Shown here: positions 17,126 through 24,338 of the stretch, in pieces
Position numbering within the stretch: position 1 is the first letter of the stretch
Layout of the letters: each line of letters begins with the position of its first letter
NCBI RefSeq assembly: GCF_013344475.1
Contig: NZ_JABUOU010000010.1
Location: forward strand, 1 to 64,000
Length of the DNA: 64,000 bases
Direction of reading: 5' to 3'
Source: Martelella limonii
GTDB lineage: Bacteria > Pseudomonadota > Alphaproteobacteria > Rhizobiales > Rhizobiaceae
Position numbers and translations under genes: made by a program
Notes under the pieces: generated by a model
What the model was told of the DNA's origin: nothing
What the model saw: only the letters and a program-made list of their open reading frames with translations
The model's database searches: none

Positions 17126-17802
17126 GTCTTGCCATCCAGTCTGTTGCGCCAGTCTTCCACGCGTCCGCTCTCAAGCCGCCGGACCGCATATTTGCGCCAG
17201 CCTTCGGCGAGAACGTCAAGCGCCGCCATGGCCCCAAGTTCATCGCGGTTCATCCGGTCGACATAAAGCGCATGCCACAGCCGGTGGAGCGTCCATGACG
17301 GCTGAAGGCGGTCGACAAGTTCAAGCCCGTCGCCGGCGTTGACGATGCCGGGCTCCAGCACGCGATAGTACCAGCCGGTCCGCCCTGTCGTTTGAACCTG
17401 CCGGGCCATGTCTTTCACGCCGAAGCGGTGGTTGAGCTTCCAGCAGGGCTGACGGCCCTGCGAGACCTGAAGGAGCGCGGTGCCAAGGCGAAAGATGTCG
17501 CCAACGGCGACGGTCTTCTCGGTAAGCCCGGATGCGGAGATGTTCTCGCCGAAGCCGCCCGGCGCCCGAAGCGCCTCGAGATTGCCGAGTTCGCTCAGCC
17601 AGATCGGGTAATGGTCAAAAGGGTAGTGATGCACTGCCTTTTCGGCGCCGCCATGGACGCGGCGATCGGCCTGTTCGTCGCCCGCCAAGCTTTCCGTGCC
17701 AAGCGCGATGGGCAGAGTGGCGGGGGTCTTGGCGATCCCGCTCAGGGCATCGCTTCCCGCAAGCGTGCAGGCTCGGCCGGTCAGAAGCGCGATCGCGGTC
17801 AT
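17122..17802 (-). CDS. MOSC domain-containing protein (YiiM-like)
   Basis: A 226-residue MOSC protein followed by a C-terminal helical segment, the YiiM arrangement. The conserved Cys is in GRQPCWKLNHRFG, preceded by GGFGENISASGLTE, and VHGGAEKAVHHYPFDHY marks the N-terminal half. MOSC proteins handle sulfur or reduce N-hydroxylated compounds with Moco; YiiM reduces 6-N-hydroxylaminopurine in E. coli. The ATG at 17802 begins the conserved sequence MTAIALLTGRA; the longer open frame upstream is not supported. The gene overlaps pdxY (ATGA). Confidence 0.86.
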   Translation of the reverse strand: MTAIALLTGRACTLAGSDALSGIAKTPATLPIALGTESLAGDEQADRRVHGGAEKAVHHYPFDHYPIWLSELGNLEALRAPGGFGENISASGLTEKTVAVGDIFRLGTALLQVSQGRQPCWKLNHRFGVKDMARQVQTTGRTGWYYRVLEPGIVNAGDGLELVDRLQPSWTLHRLWHALYVDRMNRDELGAMAALDVLAEGWRKYAVRRLESGRVEDWRNRLDGKT

Positions 17803-18046
17803 TGCGGTCTGACCTGCAGCCCGCCGGTCGGGCGGTCGCGGGGGGTGCAGGCGCCGTATGCCGGGGGAATGGAAAATGTCGGCATTGGTGGTCTCTCCTC
17901 CCGTCCCCTGCCGATGCGTGCACTGCGAGCGATATGGCGAAACAGGGACAAACGTGCTTGCCAGTGCTGCCCGCGCGCCCCGCCTTCGGGAAAGGTTCGG
18001 CTTCACCTCGTCCCTACAGCCATTCGCGGCGCAAGGCAACGGAGGC

Positions 18047-18595
18047 TCAGGAGGGCTCGCGCCTCAAGGTGAACATGAAGGGCTGTTCCATGCCGCGCAT
18101 ATCCATGGCTCCGATCAGCGTGTCCGGCCCGACGGAGCGGAACACATCAATGATCGGAAGGCCGTCGTAGATCATCGAGGCCGAGACCACGCCGCGATAT
18201 TCGGTCATCCGAAGGCGCGCCTGCGGCTTGCTGGTCGAGAGCACGGACGAGGAAGCCCGGAAAAGCGCGGCGGATATCGTGGAGCGGGCAAGGGCCGCAT
18301 GGTCGAGAACCATGCCGATCGGCAGCCGCGACGGATTGACGCAAAACAGCGTACCGTCCTGTTGTTCGAAGACCAGGGGATGGCCGTCTTCCGCGCTCTC
18401 GAAGCGTTTGCCGTGCCAGCCGATCTGCTCCAGCATCCCGTCAAGCGCGTGACCCGTTGGAACGCCCGCTCCCCGCCAGGCGCCGATCATCTGGGCGATG
18501 GTTGCCGGCGGAAGGCCATCATAGAAGGCCAGTACCTCGGTGATCGGGGCGCCCGCTTCGAGCGTCCTCAGCCGCATTTCCTGATCGTCGGTCAT
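18047..18595 (-). CDS. GXWXG/DUF4334 domain protein
   Basis: A 182-residue protein with an N-terminal GXWXG motif (IGAWRGAGVPTGH, the G-x-W-x-G being GAWRG) and a DUF4334 C-terminal part (YRGVVSASMIYDGLPIIDVFRSVG and MDMRGM). The family's function is unknown. The start at 18595 has GGAG upstream on the minus strand. It is the only gene of its unit and diverges from transaldolase. The frame is open further upstream, but that part has no family similarity I can see. Confidence 0.8.
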   Translation of the reverse strand: MTDDQEMRLRTLEAGAPITEVLAFYDGLPPATIAQMIGAWRGAGVPTGHALDGMLEQIGWHGKRFESAEDGHPLVFEQQDGTLFCVNPSRLPIGMVLDHAALARSTISAALFRASSSVLSTSKPQARLRMTEYRGVVSASMIYDGLPIIDVFRSVGPDTLIGAMDMRGMEQPFMFTLRREPS

Positions 18596-18917
18596 TCTGA
18601 TCTCCGTGGGTGTCCATCGGTGGCTGTCTTTGTAAACGCAGCAACCGTGCGAAAGGCGCGTCGCCGCGCGGAAAAAATCGGCTATGTTCAAAATGCGATC
18701 GGTGGCGACCAGAAACGGCATATCCTTCCTTGACTTTGAAAAACCGGTCTTGCGATAGTCACCGGAAAGCTGCCGCCCTTGCGCGGCGGGGCGATGTCTG
18801 CGAACAGTCGTCAACGCATGAGAGCGACCCGCAATCAGCGGTGAGCGCCCGCATGACATCGGCGGAACGGAATTGGGCGGGCCTTATGGCTGCGCCACAG
18901 AAGGAAGGATGAGGATA
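18596..18917 (+). other. 322-bp divergent intergenic region
   Basis: It separates the DUF4334 gene (minus) and tal (plus). It must hold both promoters, but I could not assign boxes with confidence. No small gene is supported. Confidence 0.4.
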
Positions 18918-19874
18918 ATGGCTTCCAAGCTGGATCAACTGCGCGAAATGACCACGGTCGTGGCCGACACCGGCGACATTCACGCGGTCGAAAAACTGAA
19001 ACCGGTGGACTGCACGACCAACCCCTCGATCGTGCTGAAGGCGCTTTCGACGGACATGTTCGACGCGCAATTCGAAGAAGCGATCAAGTGGGGCAAGGAA
19101 CAGGGCGGCGCCACGGACGAGGTGGTCGCAAAGATCGCCAGCCGTCTTGCCATCGATGTCGGCGCAGCGCTGGTGAACCTCGTGCCGGGCCGGGTCTCGA
19201 CCGAAGTCGATGCCGACCTCTCCTTCGATACCGAGGCATCGGTTGCCAAGGCGCATGAAATCATCAAGGCGTATGAGGAGCGCGGCATCGGCCGGGATCG
19301 TATCCTGATCAAGCTCGCCTCCACCTGGGAAGGCATCCGCGCCTGCGAGATCCTGCAGAAGGAAGGCATTGACTGCAATCTGACGCTGCTGTTTGCCAAG
19401 TGCCAGGCCATCGCCTGCGCCGATGCCGGCGCTTTCCTGATCTCGCCCTTCGTCGGTCGCATTCTCGACTGGTACAAGAACGACACCGGCGAGACCTACA
19501 CGTCCGAAACCGATCCGGGCGTTCTGTCCGTGCGCTCGATCTACAATTACTACAAGGCCAATGGCATCAAGACGGTGGTCATGGGCGCTTCGTTCCGCAA
19601 CATCGGCGAAATCGAAGGCCTTGCCGGCTGCGACCGTCTGACGATCGCGCCGAACCTTCTCGAAGAGCTCGATGCCGATCAGGGCACGCTCGAGCGCAAG
19701 CTGACGCCCGACAGCTTCGAGGCCGAAGACAAGATCGAGATGGACGAAAAGACGTTCCGCTGGATGATGAACGAAGACCCGATGGCGACCGAAAAGCTTG
19801 CCGAAGGCATCCGCAATTTCGCCAAGGACCTCGGAAAACTGCGTAGCCTGATCGCGAAAAAGCTCGAAGCATAA
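18918..19874 (+). CDS. tal: transaldolase
   Basis: Moves a dihydroxyacetone unit between sedoheptulose-7-phosphate and glyceraldehyde-3-phosphate in the non-oxidative pentose phosphate pathway. The 318 residues are equivalent to E. coli Tal[10 protein letters not shown] at 12-20, TTNPS at 33-37, and the Schiff-base Lys132 in [11 protein letters not shown], the same number as in E. coli. The ATG at 18918 is chosen over 18909 because it puts the N-terminus in register with TalB; AGGAAGGA lies upstream. A strong terminator follows. Confidence 0.95.
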   Translation: MASKLDQLREMTTVVADTGDIHAVEKLKPVDCTTNPSIVLKALSTDMFDAQFEEAIKWGKEQGGATDEVVAKIASRLAIDVGAALVNLVPGRVSTEVDADLSFDTEASVAKAHEIIKAYEERGIGRDRILIKLASTWEGIRACEILQKEGIDCNLTLLFAKCQAIACADAGAFLISPFVGRILDWYKNDTGETYTSETDPGVLSVRSIYNYYKANGIKTVVMGASFRNIGEIEGLAGCDRLTIAPNLLEELDADQGTLERKLTPDSFEAEDKIEMDEKTFRWMMNEDPMATEKLAEGIRNFAKDLGKLRSLIAKKLEA

Positions 19875-19902
19875 TTTTTTTTCGTCACGAATGAAAAAAA
19901 TG

Positions 19903-19927
19903 ACCCGGCCTTCTGGCCGGGTTTTTT
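19903..19927 (+). terminator. rho-independent terminator of tal
   Basis: ACCCGGCC (19903-19910), loop TTCT, GGCCGGGT (19915-19922), followed by a T-run. An A-run precedes the stem. Confidence 0.9.
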
Positions 19928-20189
19928 GTTGCAATTCACGCCCCCGGCGGGTGTTGGAGCGATACTCCCTTCCTGTTTTAATCACTTGATTTATAATTGA
20001 AATTTGCTTCTTTTCTGCTGGTTTCGGCCATAAAAAATAAGTCGGATCAAAGGCTTCTGGAAATGGTTCCAGTATTGCCGTCAACGGATTCGCAACGCTG
20101 CGGGTCCAAAATGGATACTTGTTAATCATTCGATTAAACTCCATTTCCAGGTCATCGAACGACACTGTGATGACCAAAGGAGTTTCATC

Positions 20190-20426
20190 ATGACCAAGTT
20201 TGCAGCAATGACCGCGCTGGTAGCAGCGCTTGCAACCGCACCTGCCGCTTTTGCAATCCAGCCCTCCGCTCTTCCGGACACCGGCACGCTGACCAAGGCT
20301 CCGGCCGGCAGCACCGTACAGATCGAGAGCACGGACAATTTCGGCGATCGCTACGTCAACTTCTACCGCGTTTCAAACGACGGTTCGCTGACATTCGTCG
20401 ACCAGGTTCGCCAGAGCGACGACTAA
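20190..20426 (+). CDS. small secreted protein, array member 1
   Basis: A 78-residue protein with a Sec signal peptide (MTKFAAMTALVAALATAPAAFA) and a mature part of ~56 residues. The core shared with the next three genes is IQPSA-P-TG-L-KAPAGSTV-I, VN-YRV, GSL, VDQVRQS. Mature part hydrophilic; no Cys. AAAGGAG precedes the ATG. It is the most divergent of the four well-kept copies and heads the array. I do not know the function; the shape fits a periplasmic or exported stress or envelope protein. Confidence 0.8.
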   Translation: MTKFAAMTALVAALATAPAAFAIQPSALPDTGTLTKAPAGSTVQIESTDNFGDRYVNFYRVSNDGSLTFVDQVRQSDD

Positions 20427-20490
20427 GAAACACAAACAAGATGAAGCGCTTTCAAACAGCGCCAACGGAAACACCCCAGGAGTATTTGAA

Positions 20491-20721
20491 ATGACCAAGA
20501 TTGCAGTAACCGCAGCCCTCGCAGCCATCCTCGCCGCCCCGGCCGCCTTCGCCATCCAGCCGTCCGCCATCCCGGAAACCGGCTCGCTTTCCAAGGCACC
20601 CGCCGGCAGCACGGTCGAGATCCGCACCTCCGACAAAGGCGACAGCTTCGTGAACTATTACCGTGTTGGCGAAAATGGATCGCTCAACTTCGTCGATCAG
20701 GTTCGCCAGAGCAACGACTAA
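20491..20721 (+). CDS. small secreted protein, array member 2
   Basis: A 76-residue paralogue. The signal peptide ends at AFA (residue 21) and the mature 55 residues are identical to member 3. CAGGAG precedes the ATG. The gene lies 64 bp after member 1. From 20491 onward the DNA is repeated with a period of 348 bp, including the intergenic hairpin. Function unknown. Confidence 0.8.
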   Translation: MTKIAVTAALAAILAAPAAFAIQPSAIPETGSLSKAPAGSTVEIRTSDKGDSFVNYYRVGENGSLNFVDQVRQSND

Positions 20722-20766
20722 CGATTTCCGGTCCGGACGAGACCGTCCGGACGCCGCCGGAGGCGG
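20722..20766 (+). repeat. intergenic hairpin of the array (copy 1)
   Basis: Two copies of the self-palindromic GTCCGGAC separated by GAGACC, then GCCGCC-GGAG-GGCGGC. The same structure recurs at 21070-21114 behind member 3. It may be a partial terminator or processing site between tandem genes; there is no T-run. Confidence 0.6.
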
Positions 20767-20838
20767 CAGCGAAATCAGACAAATAACAATATGCGCGCCC
20801 CAGACCGGCGCTGCACCCCAAGGAAGAGAGAAACCAAA

Positions 20839-21069
20839 ATGAACAAGATCGCAGCAACCGCAGCCCTCGCAGCCATCCTCGCCGCCCCGGCCGCCTTCGC
20901 CATCCAGCCGTCCGCCATCCCGGAAACCGGCTCGCTCTCCAAGGCACCCGCCGGAAGCACGGTTGAAATCCGCACCTCCGACAAGGGCGACAGCTTCGTG
21001 AACTATTACCGTGTTGGCGAAAATGGATCGCTCAACTTCGTCGATCAGGTTCGCCAGAGCAACGACTAA
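20839..21069 (+). CDS. small secreted protein, array member 3
   Basis: A 76-residue paralogue differing from member 2 at only two signal-peptide positions (Asn2, Ala6). AAGGAAGAGAG lies upstream of the ATG. The frame stays open 48 bp upstream, but the family start is the ATG at 20839. It begins exactly 348 bp after member 2 and 348 bp before member 4. Confidence 0.8.
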   Translation: MNKIAATAALAAILAAPAAFAIQPSAIPETGSLSKAPAGSTVEIRTSDKGDSFVNYYRVGENGSLNFVDQVRQSND

Positions 21070-21114
21070 CGATTTCCGGTCCGGACGAGACCGTCCGGAC
21101 GCCGCCGAAGGCGG
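21070..21114 (+). repeat. intergenic hairpin of the array (copy 2)
   Basis: Nearly identical to the segment behind member 2: paired GTCCGGAC palindromes followed by GCCGCC-GAAG-GGCGGC. It is part of the 348-bp duplicated unit. Confidence 0.6.
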
Positions 21115-21186
21115 CAGGGAAATCAGACAATCAATCATATGCGCGCCCCAGACCGGCGCTGCACCCCAAGGAAGAGAGAAACCAAA

Positions 21187-21417
21187 ATGAACAAGATCGC
21201 AGCAACCGCAGCCCTCGCCGCCATCCTCGCCGCCCCGGCCGCCTTCGCCATCCAGCCGTCCGCTGTTCCGGAAACCGGCAAGCTCACCAAGGCCCCGGCC
21301 GGCAGCACGGTTGAAATCCGCACCTCCGACAAGGGCGACAGCTTCGTGAACTACTACCGCGTCGGCAATGACGGTTCGCTGAACCTCGTCGACCAGGTCC
21401 GCCAGAGCAACAACTGA
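21187..21417 (+). CDS. small secreted protein, array member 4
   Basis: A 76-residue paralogue. Signal peptide identical to member 3. The mature part differs at a few positions (Val for Ile in PSAVPETG, Lys and Thr in GKLTK, Asn-Asp before GSL, NLVDQ, final Asn), partly back towards member 1. Upstream leader DNA is nearly the same as for member 3. Function unknown. Confidence 0.8.
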   Translation: MNKIAATAALAAILAAPAAFAIQPSAVPETGKLTKAPAGSTVEIRTSDKGDSFVNYYRVGNDGSLNLVDQVRQSNN

Positions 21418-21472
21418 TTTCGGATTCGCGCTGCGGGCGCCGGCCTCCGGCGCCACACAGGGAGTGTTTGAT

Positions 21473-21691
21473 ATGACCCGGATTGCATCCTTCTCTGCCC
21501 TGCTGCTTTTCTTGGCGGCAGCACCCGCAGCGCTTGCGCTGCAGCCGTCGACAGTGATGGCAACCGGGCTCAAGGCAAGCCTTTCGCTGTACAGTCAGCT
21601 CGGAAACGGCGCCGGGTTCAATGCGGCGACCGACAGCAGCGCTGCCGGTGAAAACCGGGATGGCGCTGATGCGGGTGACCGCACCGATTGA
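21473..21691 (+). CDS. degenerate fifth array member
   Basis: A 72-residue protein with a signal peptide (LLLFLAAAPAALA) followed by LQPST, recalling IQPSA of members 1-4. The KAPAGSTV and VDQVRQS parts are gone and the tail is Ala/Gly/Asp-rich. It starts 55 bp after member 4, with a GGGAG site. It could be a decayed paralogue or one that has diverged to a new role. A terminator lies 63 bp after its stop. Confidence 0.55.
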   Translation: MTRIASFSALLLFLAAAPAALALQPSTVMATGLKASLSLYSQLGNGAGFNAATDSSAAGENRDGADAGDRTD

Positions 21692-21754
21692 TCTTCCCGG
21701 GCGAATGCGGCGCATGATCGCTTGACGCAAGATACGTCGCTCCCATCGTCAAAG

Positions 21755-21779
21755 GCCCCGGCTCGTCCGGGGCTTTTTT
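21755..21779 (+). terminator. rho-independent terminator of the small-protein array
   Basis: GCCCCGG (21755-21761), loop CTCGT, CCGGGGC (21767-21773), then TTTTTT. Confidence 0.9.
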
Positions 21780-22004
21780 GTGTGCACCATCCCATATTGC
21801 CTGGTTTGTCGGTGACGTGCCTTCAGCGGTCCAGGCTGCCGGGCCGCGACGACTGTCCCGCCGGTTTCGGATGCCGGTCTGAGGTCAACGTCGCGCCAAC
21901 TGTAATACGCCTGTCACCAGCGGCATTGATGCTTCCCATGTCTGCCGGATCTGGCGCCGCCTCGATCCTCATGGAAGCGCTGCCGGTTTTCCCAGGCTTT
22001 GCAA

Positions 22005-22043
22005 TTGACCATCCCGGAATGTTGATTTAGAATAATTCTAAAT
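22005..22043 (+). promoter_or_regulatory. promoter with overlapping ICE (Irr) box for mbfA
   Basis: TTGACC (22005-22010), 17 bp, TAGAAT (22028-22033) make a good sigma-70 promoter. The -10 is embedded in a perfect 19-bp palindrome ATTTAGAAT-A-ATTCTAAAT (22025-22043), the iron control element bound by Irr in Rhizobiales (core TTTAGAA-N3-TTCTAAA). Irr binding here would block transcription under low iron, as known for mbfA in Bradyrhizobium and Agrobacterium. Confidence 0.85.
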
Positions 22044-22063
22044 TAAATTTCGGAAATCGGGTC

Positions 22064-23047
22064 ATGGTGCTGAAACTCTTTGGCCGCTCCAAGCGTGCCT
22101 TTTCCTCATTGAGCGAGCCGGAAATGCTCGCCCTCGCCATCTCTTCGGAAGAGGATGATGCGCGTATTTACAAGGCTTATGCCGCGCATCTGCGCGCCGA
22201 CTATCCGGCGAGCGCGAAGATATTCGACGATATGGCCGAGATCGAGGACGGGCACAGGCGCGTGCTGATCGACATGTTCAAGCGCCGCTTCGGAGATGAC
22301 ATCCCGCTGATCCGGCGCGAGCATGTGCGCGAATTCATCGAGCGCCGGCCGGACTGGCTGATGCAGTCGCTGTCGCTCGACAGGATCCGCGAGCAGACCG
22401 TTCTGATGGAGGAGCAGGCGCAGCGCTTCTACCGGGCGGCGATGGCTGAAGTCTCCGATGCCGATACCCGCAAGCTTCTGGGCGATCTCGCCATGGCCGA
22501 AGAGGCGCATGAGGAGATGGCCGAAACGCTCGGGGAAAAGCACGCGCCCGAAGATGTGCGCTCCGAAGAGGCGCAGAAGGAGCATCGCCAGTTCATCCTG
22601 ACATGGGTGCAGCCGGGTCTTGCCGGGCTGATGGACGGCTCGGTCTCGACGCTTGCGCCGATCTTTGCCGCGGCCTTTGCCACCCAGGACACCTGGCAGA
22701 CCTTTCTGATCGGCCTGTCCGCTGCCGTCGGCGCCGGCATCTCGATGGGCTTCACCGAGGCCGCCCATGACGACGGCAAGCTGTCAGGCCGCGGCTCGCC
22801 AATCAAGCGCGGCATTGCATCGGGCGTCATGACCATGCTTGGTGGCCTTGGCCACGCGCTGCCCTATCTGATCCCCGAATTCTGGACCGCCACGGTGATT
22901 GCCATCATCGTTGTGTTCTTCGAACTCTGGGCGATCGCCTTCATCCAGAACAAATACATGGAAACGCCGTTCATGCGCGCCGCCTTCCAGGTCGTGCTCG
23001 GCGGCGGCCTTGTTCTGGCGGCTGGCATGATCATCGGCAGCGGCTGA
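22064..23047 (+). CDS. mbfA: membrane-bound ferritin-like iron exporter MbfA
   Basis: A 327-residue protein with an N-terminal ferritin-like/rubrerythrin domain (residues ~15-165, with EExxA and ExxHEE iron-ligand patterns such as AMAEEAHEEM) and a C-terminal VIT1/CCC1-type membrane domain (PGLAGLMDGSVSTLAPIFAAAF and several hydrophobic spans). MbfA exports iron across the inner membrane and protects against iron and peroxide stress. The ICE palindrome ends 20 bp before the ATG. The ribosome-binding site is weak. Monocistronic, convergent with arginase. Confidence 0.92.
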   Translation: MVLKLFGRSKRAFSSLSEPEMLALAISSEEDDARIYKAYAAHLRADYPASAKIFDDMAEIEDGHRRVLIDMFKRRFGDDIPLIRREHVREFIERRPDWLMQSLSLDRIREQTVLMEEQAQRFYRAAMAEVSDADTRKLLGDLAMAEEAHEEMAETLGEKHAPEDVRSEEAQKEHRQFILTWVQPGLAGLMDGSVSTLAPIFAAAFATQDTWQTFLIGLSAAVGAGISMGFTEAAHDDGKLSGRGSPIKRGIASGVMTMLGGLGHALPYLIPEFWTATVIAIIVVFFELWAIAFIQNKYMETPFMRAAFQVVLGGGLVLAAGMIIGSG

Positions 23048-23049
23048 TG

Positions 23050-23973
23050 TCAGCCATAGCTGCGGGTCGGGCGGTCCATCACCCGCCTGCCGAACAGGCT
23101 TGCCGTCAGATCCGTCATCAAGGTCGCGGCCTTGCCGCGCTCATCGAGAAACGGATTGAGCTCGACGAGGTCGAGACTGGTCACGCGCCCGCTGTCATGC
23201 AGCATTTCCATGACGAGATGCGCCTCCCGGAATGTTGCGCCGCCGGGAACCGTGGTGCCGACGCCGGGGGCGACGGAAGGGTCTAGAAAGTCGACGTCGA
23301 AGCTGACATGCAGCATGCCGTCTGCCGCCTCCACCCGCTCCAGAAAGGCCTTCAGCAGCACCGCGATCCCGTTCTCGTCGATCGCGCGCATATCGTGAAC
23401 CGTGACGCCGGTGGCGCCGATCGTCTCGCGCTCGGCGGGGTCGACGCTGCGGATGCCGATCATGCAGACATTTGCCGGGTCCACCGGTGCCTGAAGCGGC
23501 GGGAACACGCCCTCAAAACCCGGCTGGCCGGTAAAATAGGCGGCGGGCGTTCCGTGCAGATTGCCGCTTTCGGTGCTGTCGAGCGTATGAAAGTCGGTAT
23601 GGGCATCGAGCCAGAGCACGAATAGCGGCCGCCCGTCTTCCCGAGAGCGCCGCGAAACGCCCGCCACGCTTGCCGCCGCCATCACATGGTCGCCGCCCAT
23701 GAAGATCGGCAGGCCCTTTCCGGCGATGTCGTAGGCGGCATCCACCAGCGCATCGAGCCAGGAGACGGTTTCGCCGAGCGCTTTCAGCTTGGCATTGGGA
23801 TGCGACACCGACCGCTGCGGAGCGGGGCTGAGGTCTCCGAGATCCAGCACCCTATGGCCAAGGCCCGTCAGCGCCTCGGCAAGGCCCGCTGCCCTCAGAC
23901 CGTTCGGCCCCATGTTGCAGCCCCGGCGCCCCGAGCCGCACTCGACCGGAACACCCAGCAATACACAATCCAT
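23050..23973 (-). CDS. rocF: arginase
   Basis: Hydrolyses arginine to ornithine and urea with a two-manganese centre. The 307 residues fit the family. Metal motifs: GGDHVMA, DAHTDFH and SFDVDFLDP; the substrate loop SGNLHGTP is present. The ATG at 23973 is chosen because GGAG lies 6 nt upstream; an ATG 12 nt earlier is possible. No arginine-transport or ornithine genes adjoin. The agmatinase or ureohydrolase alternatives are less likely given the N-terminal GSGRRGCNMGP typical of arginases. Confidence 0.9.
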   Translation of the reverse strand: MDCVLLGVPVECGSGRRGCNMGPNGLRAAGLAEALTGLGHRVLDLGDLSPAPQRSVSHPNAKLKALGETVSWLDALVDAAYDIAGKGLPIFMGGDHVMAAASVAGVSRRSREDGRPLFVLWLDAHTDFHTLDSTESGNLHGTPAAYFTGQPGFEGVFPPLQAPVDPANVCMIGIRSVDPAERETIGATGVTVHDMRAIDENGIAVLLKAFLERVEAADGMLHVSFDVDFLDPSVAPGVGTTVPGGATFREAHLVMEMLHDSGRVTSLDLVELNPFLDERGKAATLMTDLTASLFGRRVMDRPTRSYG

Positions 23974-24338
23974 CTTCGTCTCCATAAGGCGGCTTGATCA
24001 AAGCATCGGGCGAAAACGGAGATCCCGCTTATCGACCACCCAATGCGGCAAAACGAGACGCCCGGGCGGGCGCGGCAACCATGCAAGCACGAATAGCGGC
24101 AAAAGAGAACCTGCGTCTGCGCATGATTTCTGGCGGACGCTGTTTGCAGAGCGCAGATTTTTCGCCGATCGACAAGCAAAGGGTGTTTTTTACGTCCATG
24201 GAATGCAAGAAAGACTGGTCACAACTTGATCTCTTGCTATGGGCTTGGGAAGCTGGAACGATACAAGAAAGATGGACAGGCAGAATGGCCGAGGCGCAAC
24301 AGGCTGTCATATGCATTCCGGCAGGGCTGACCGGCACC

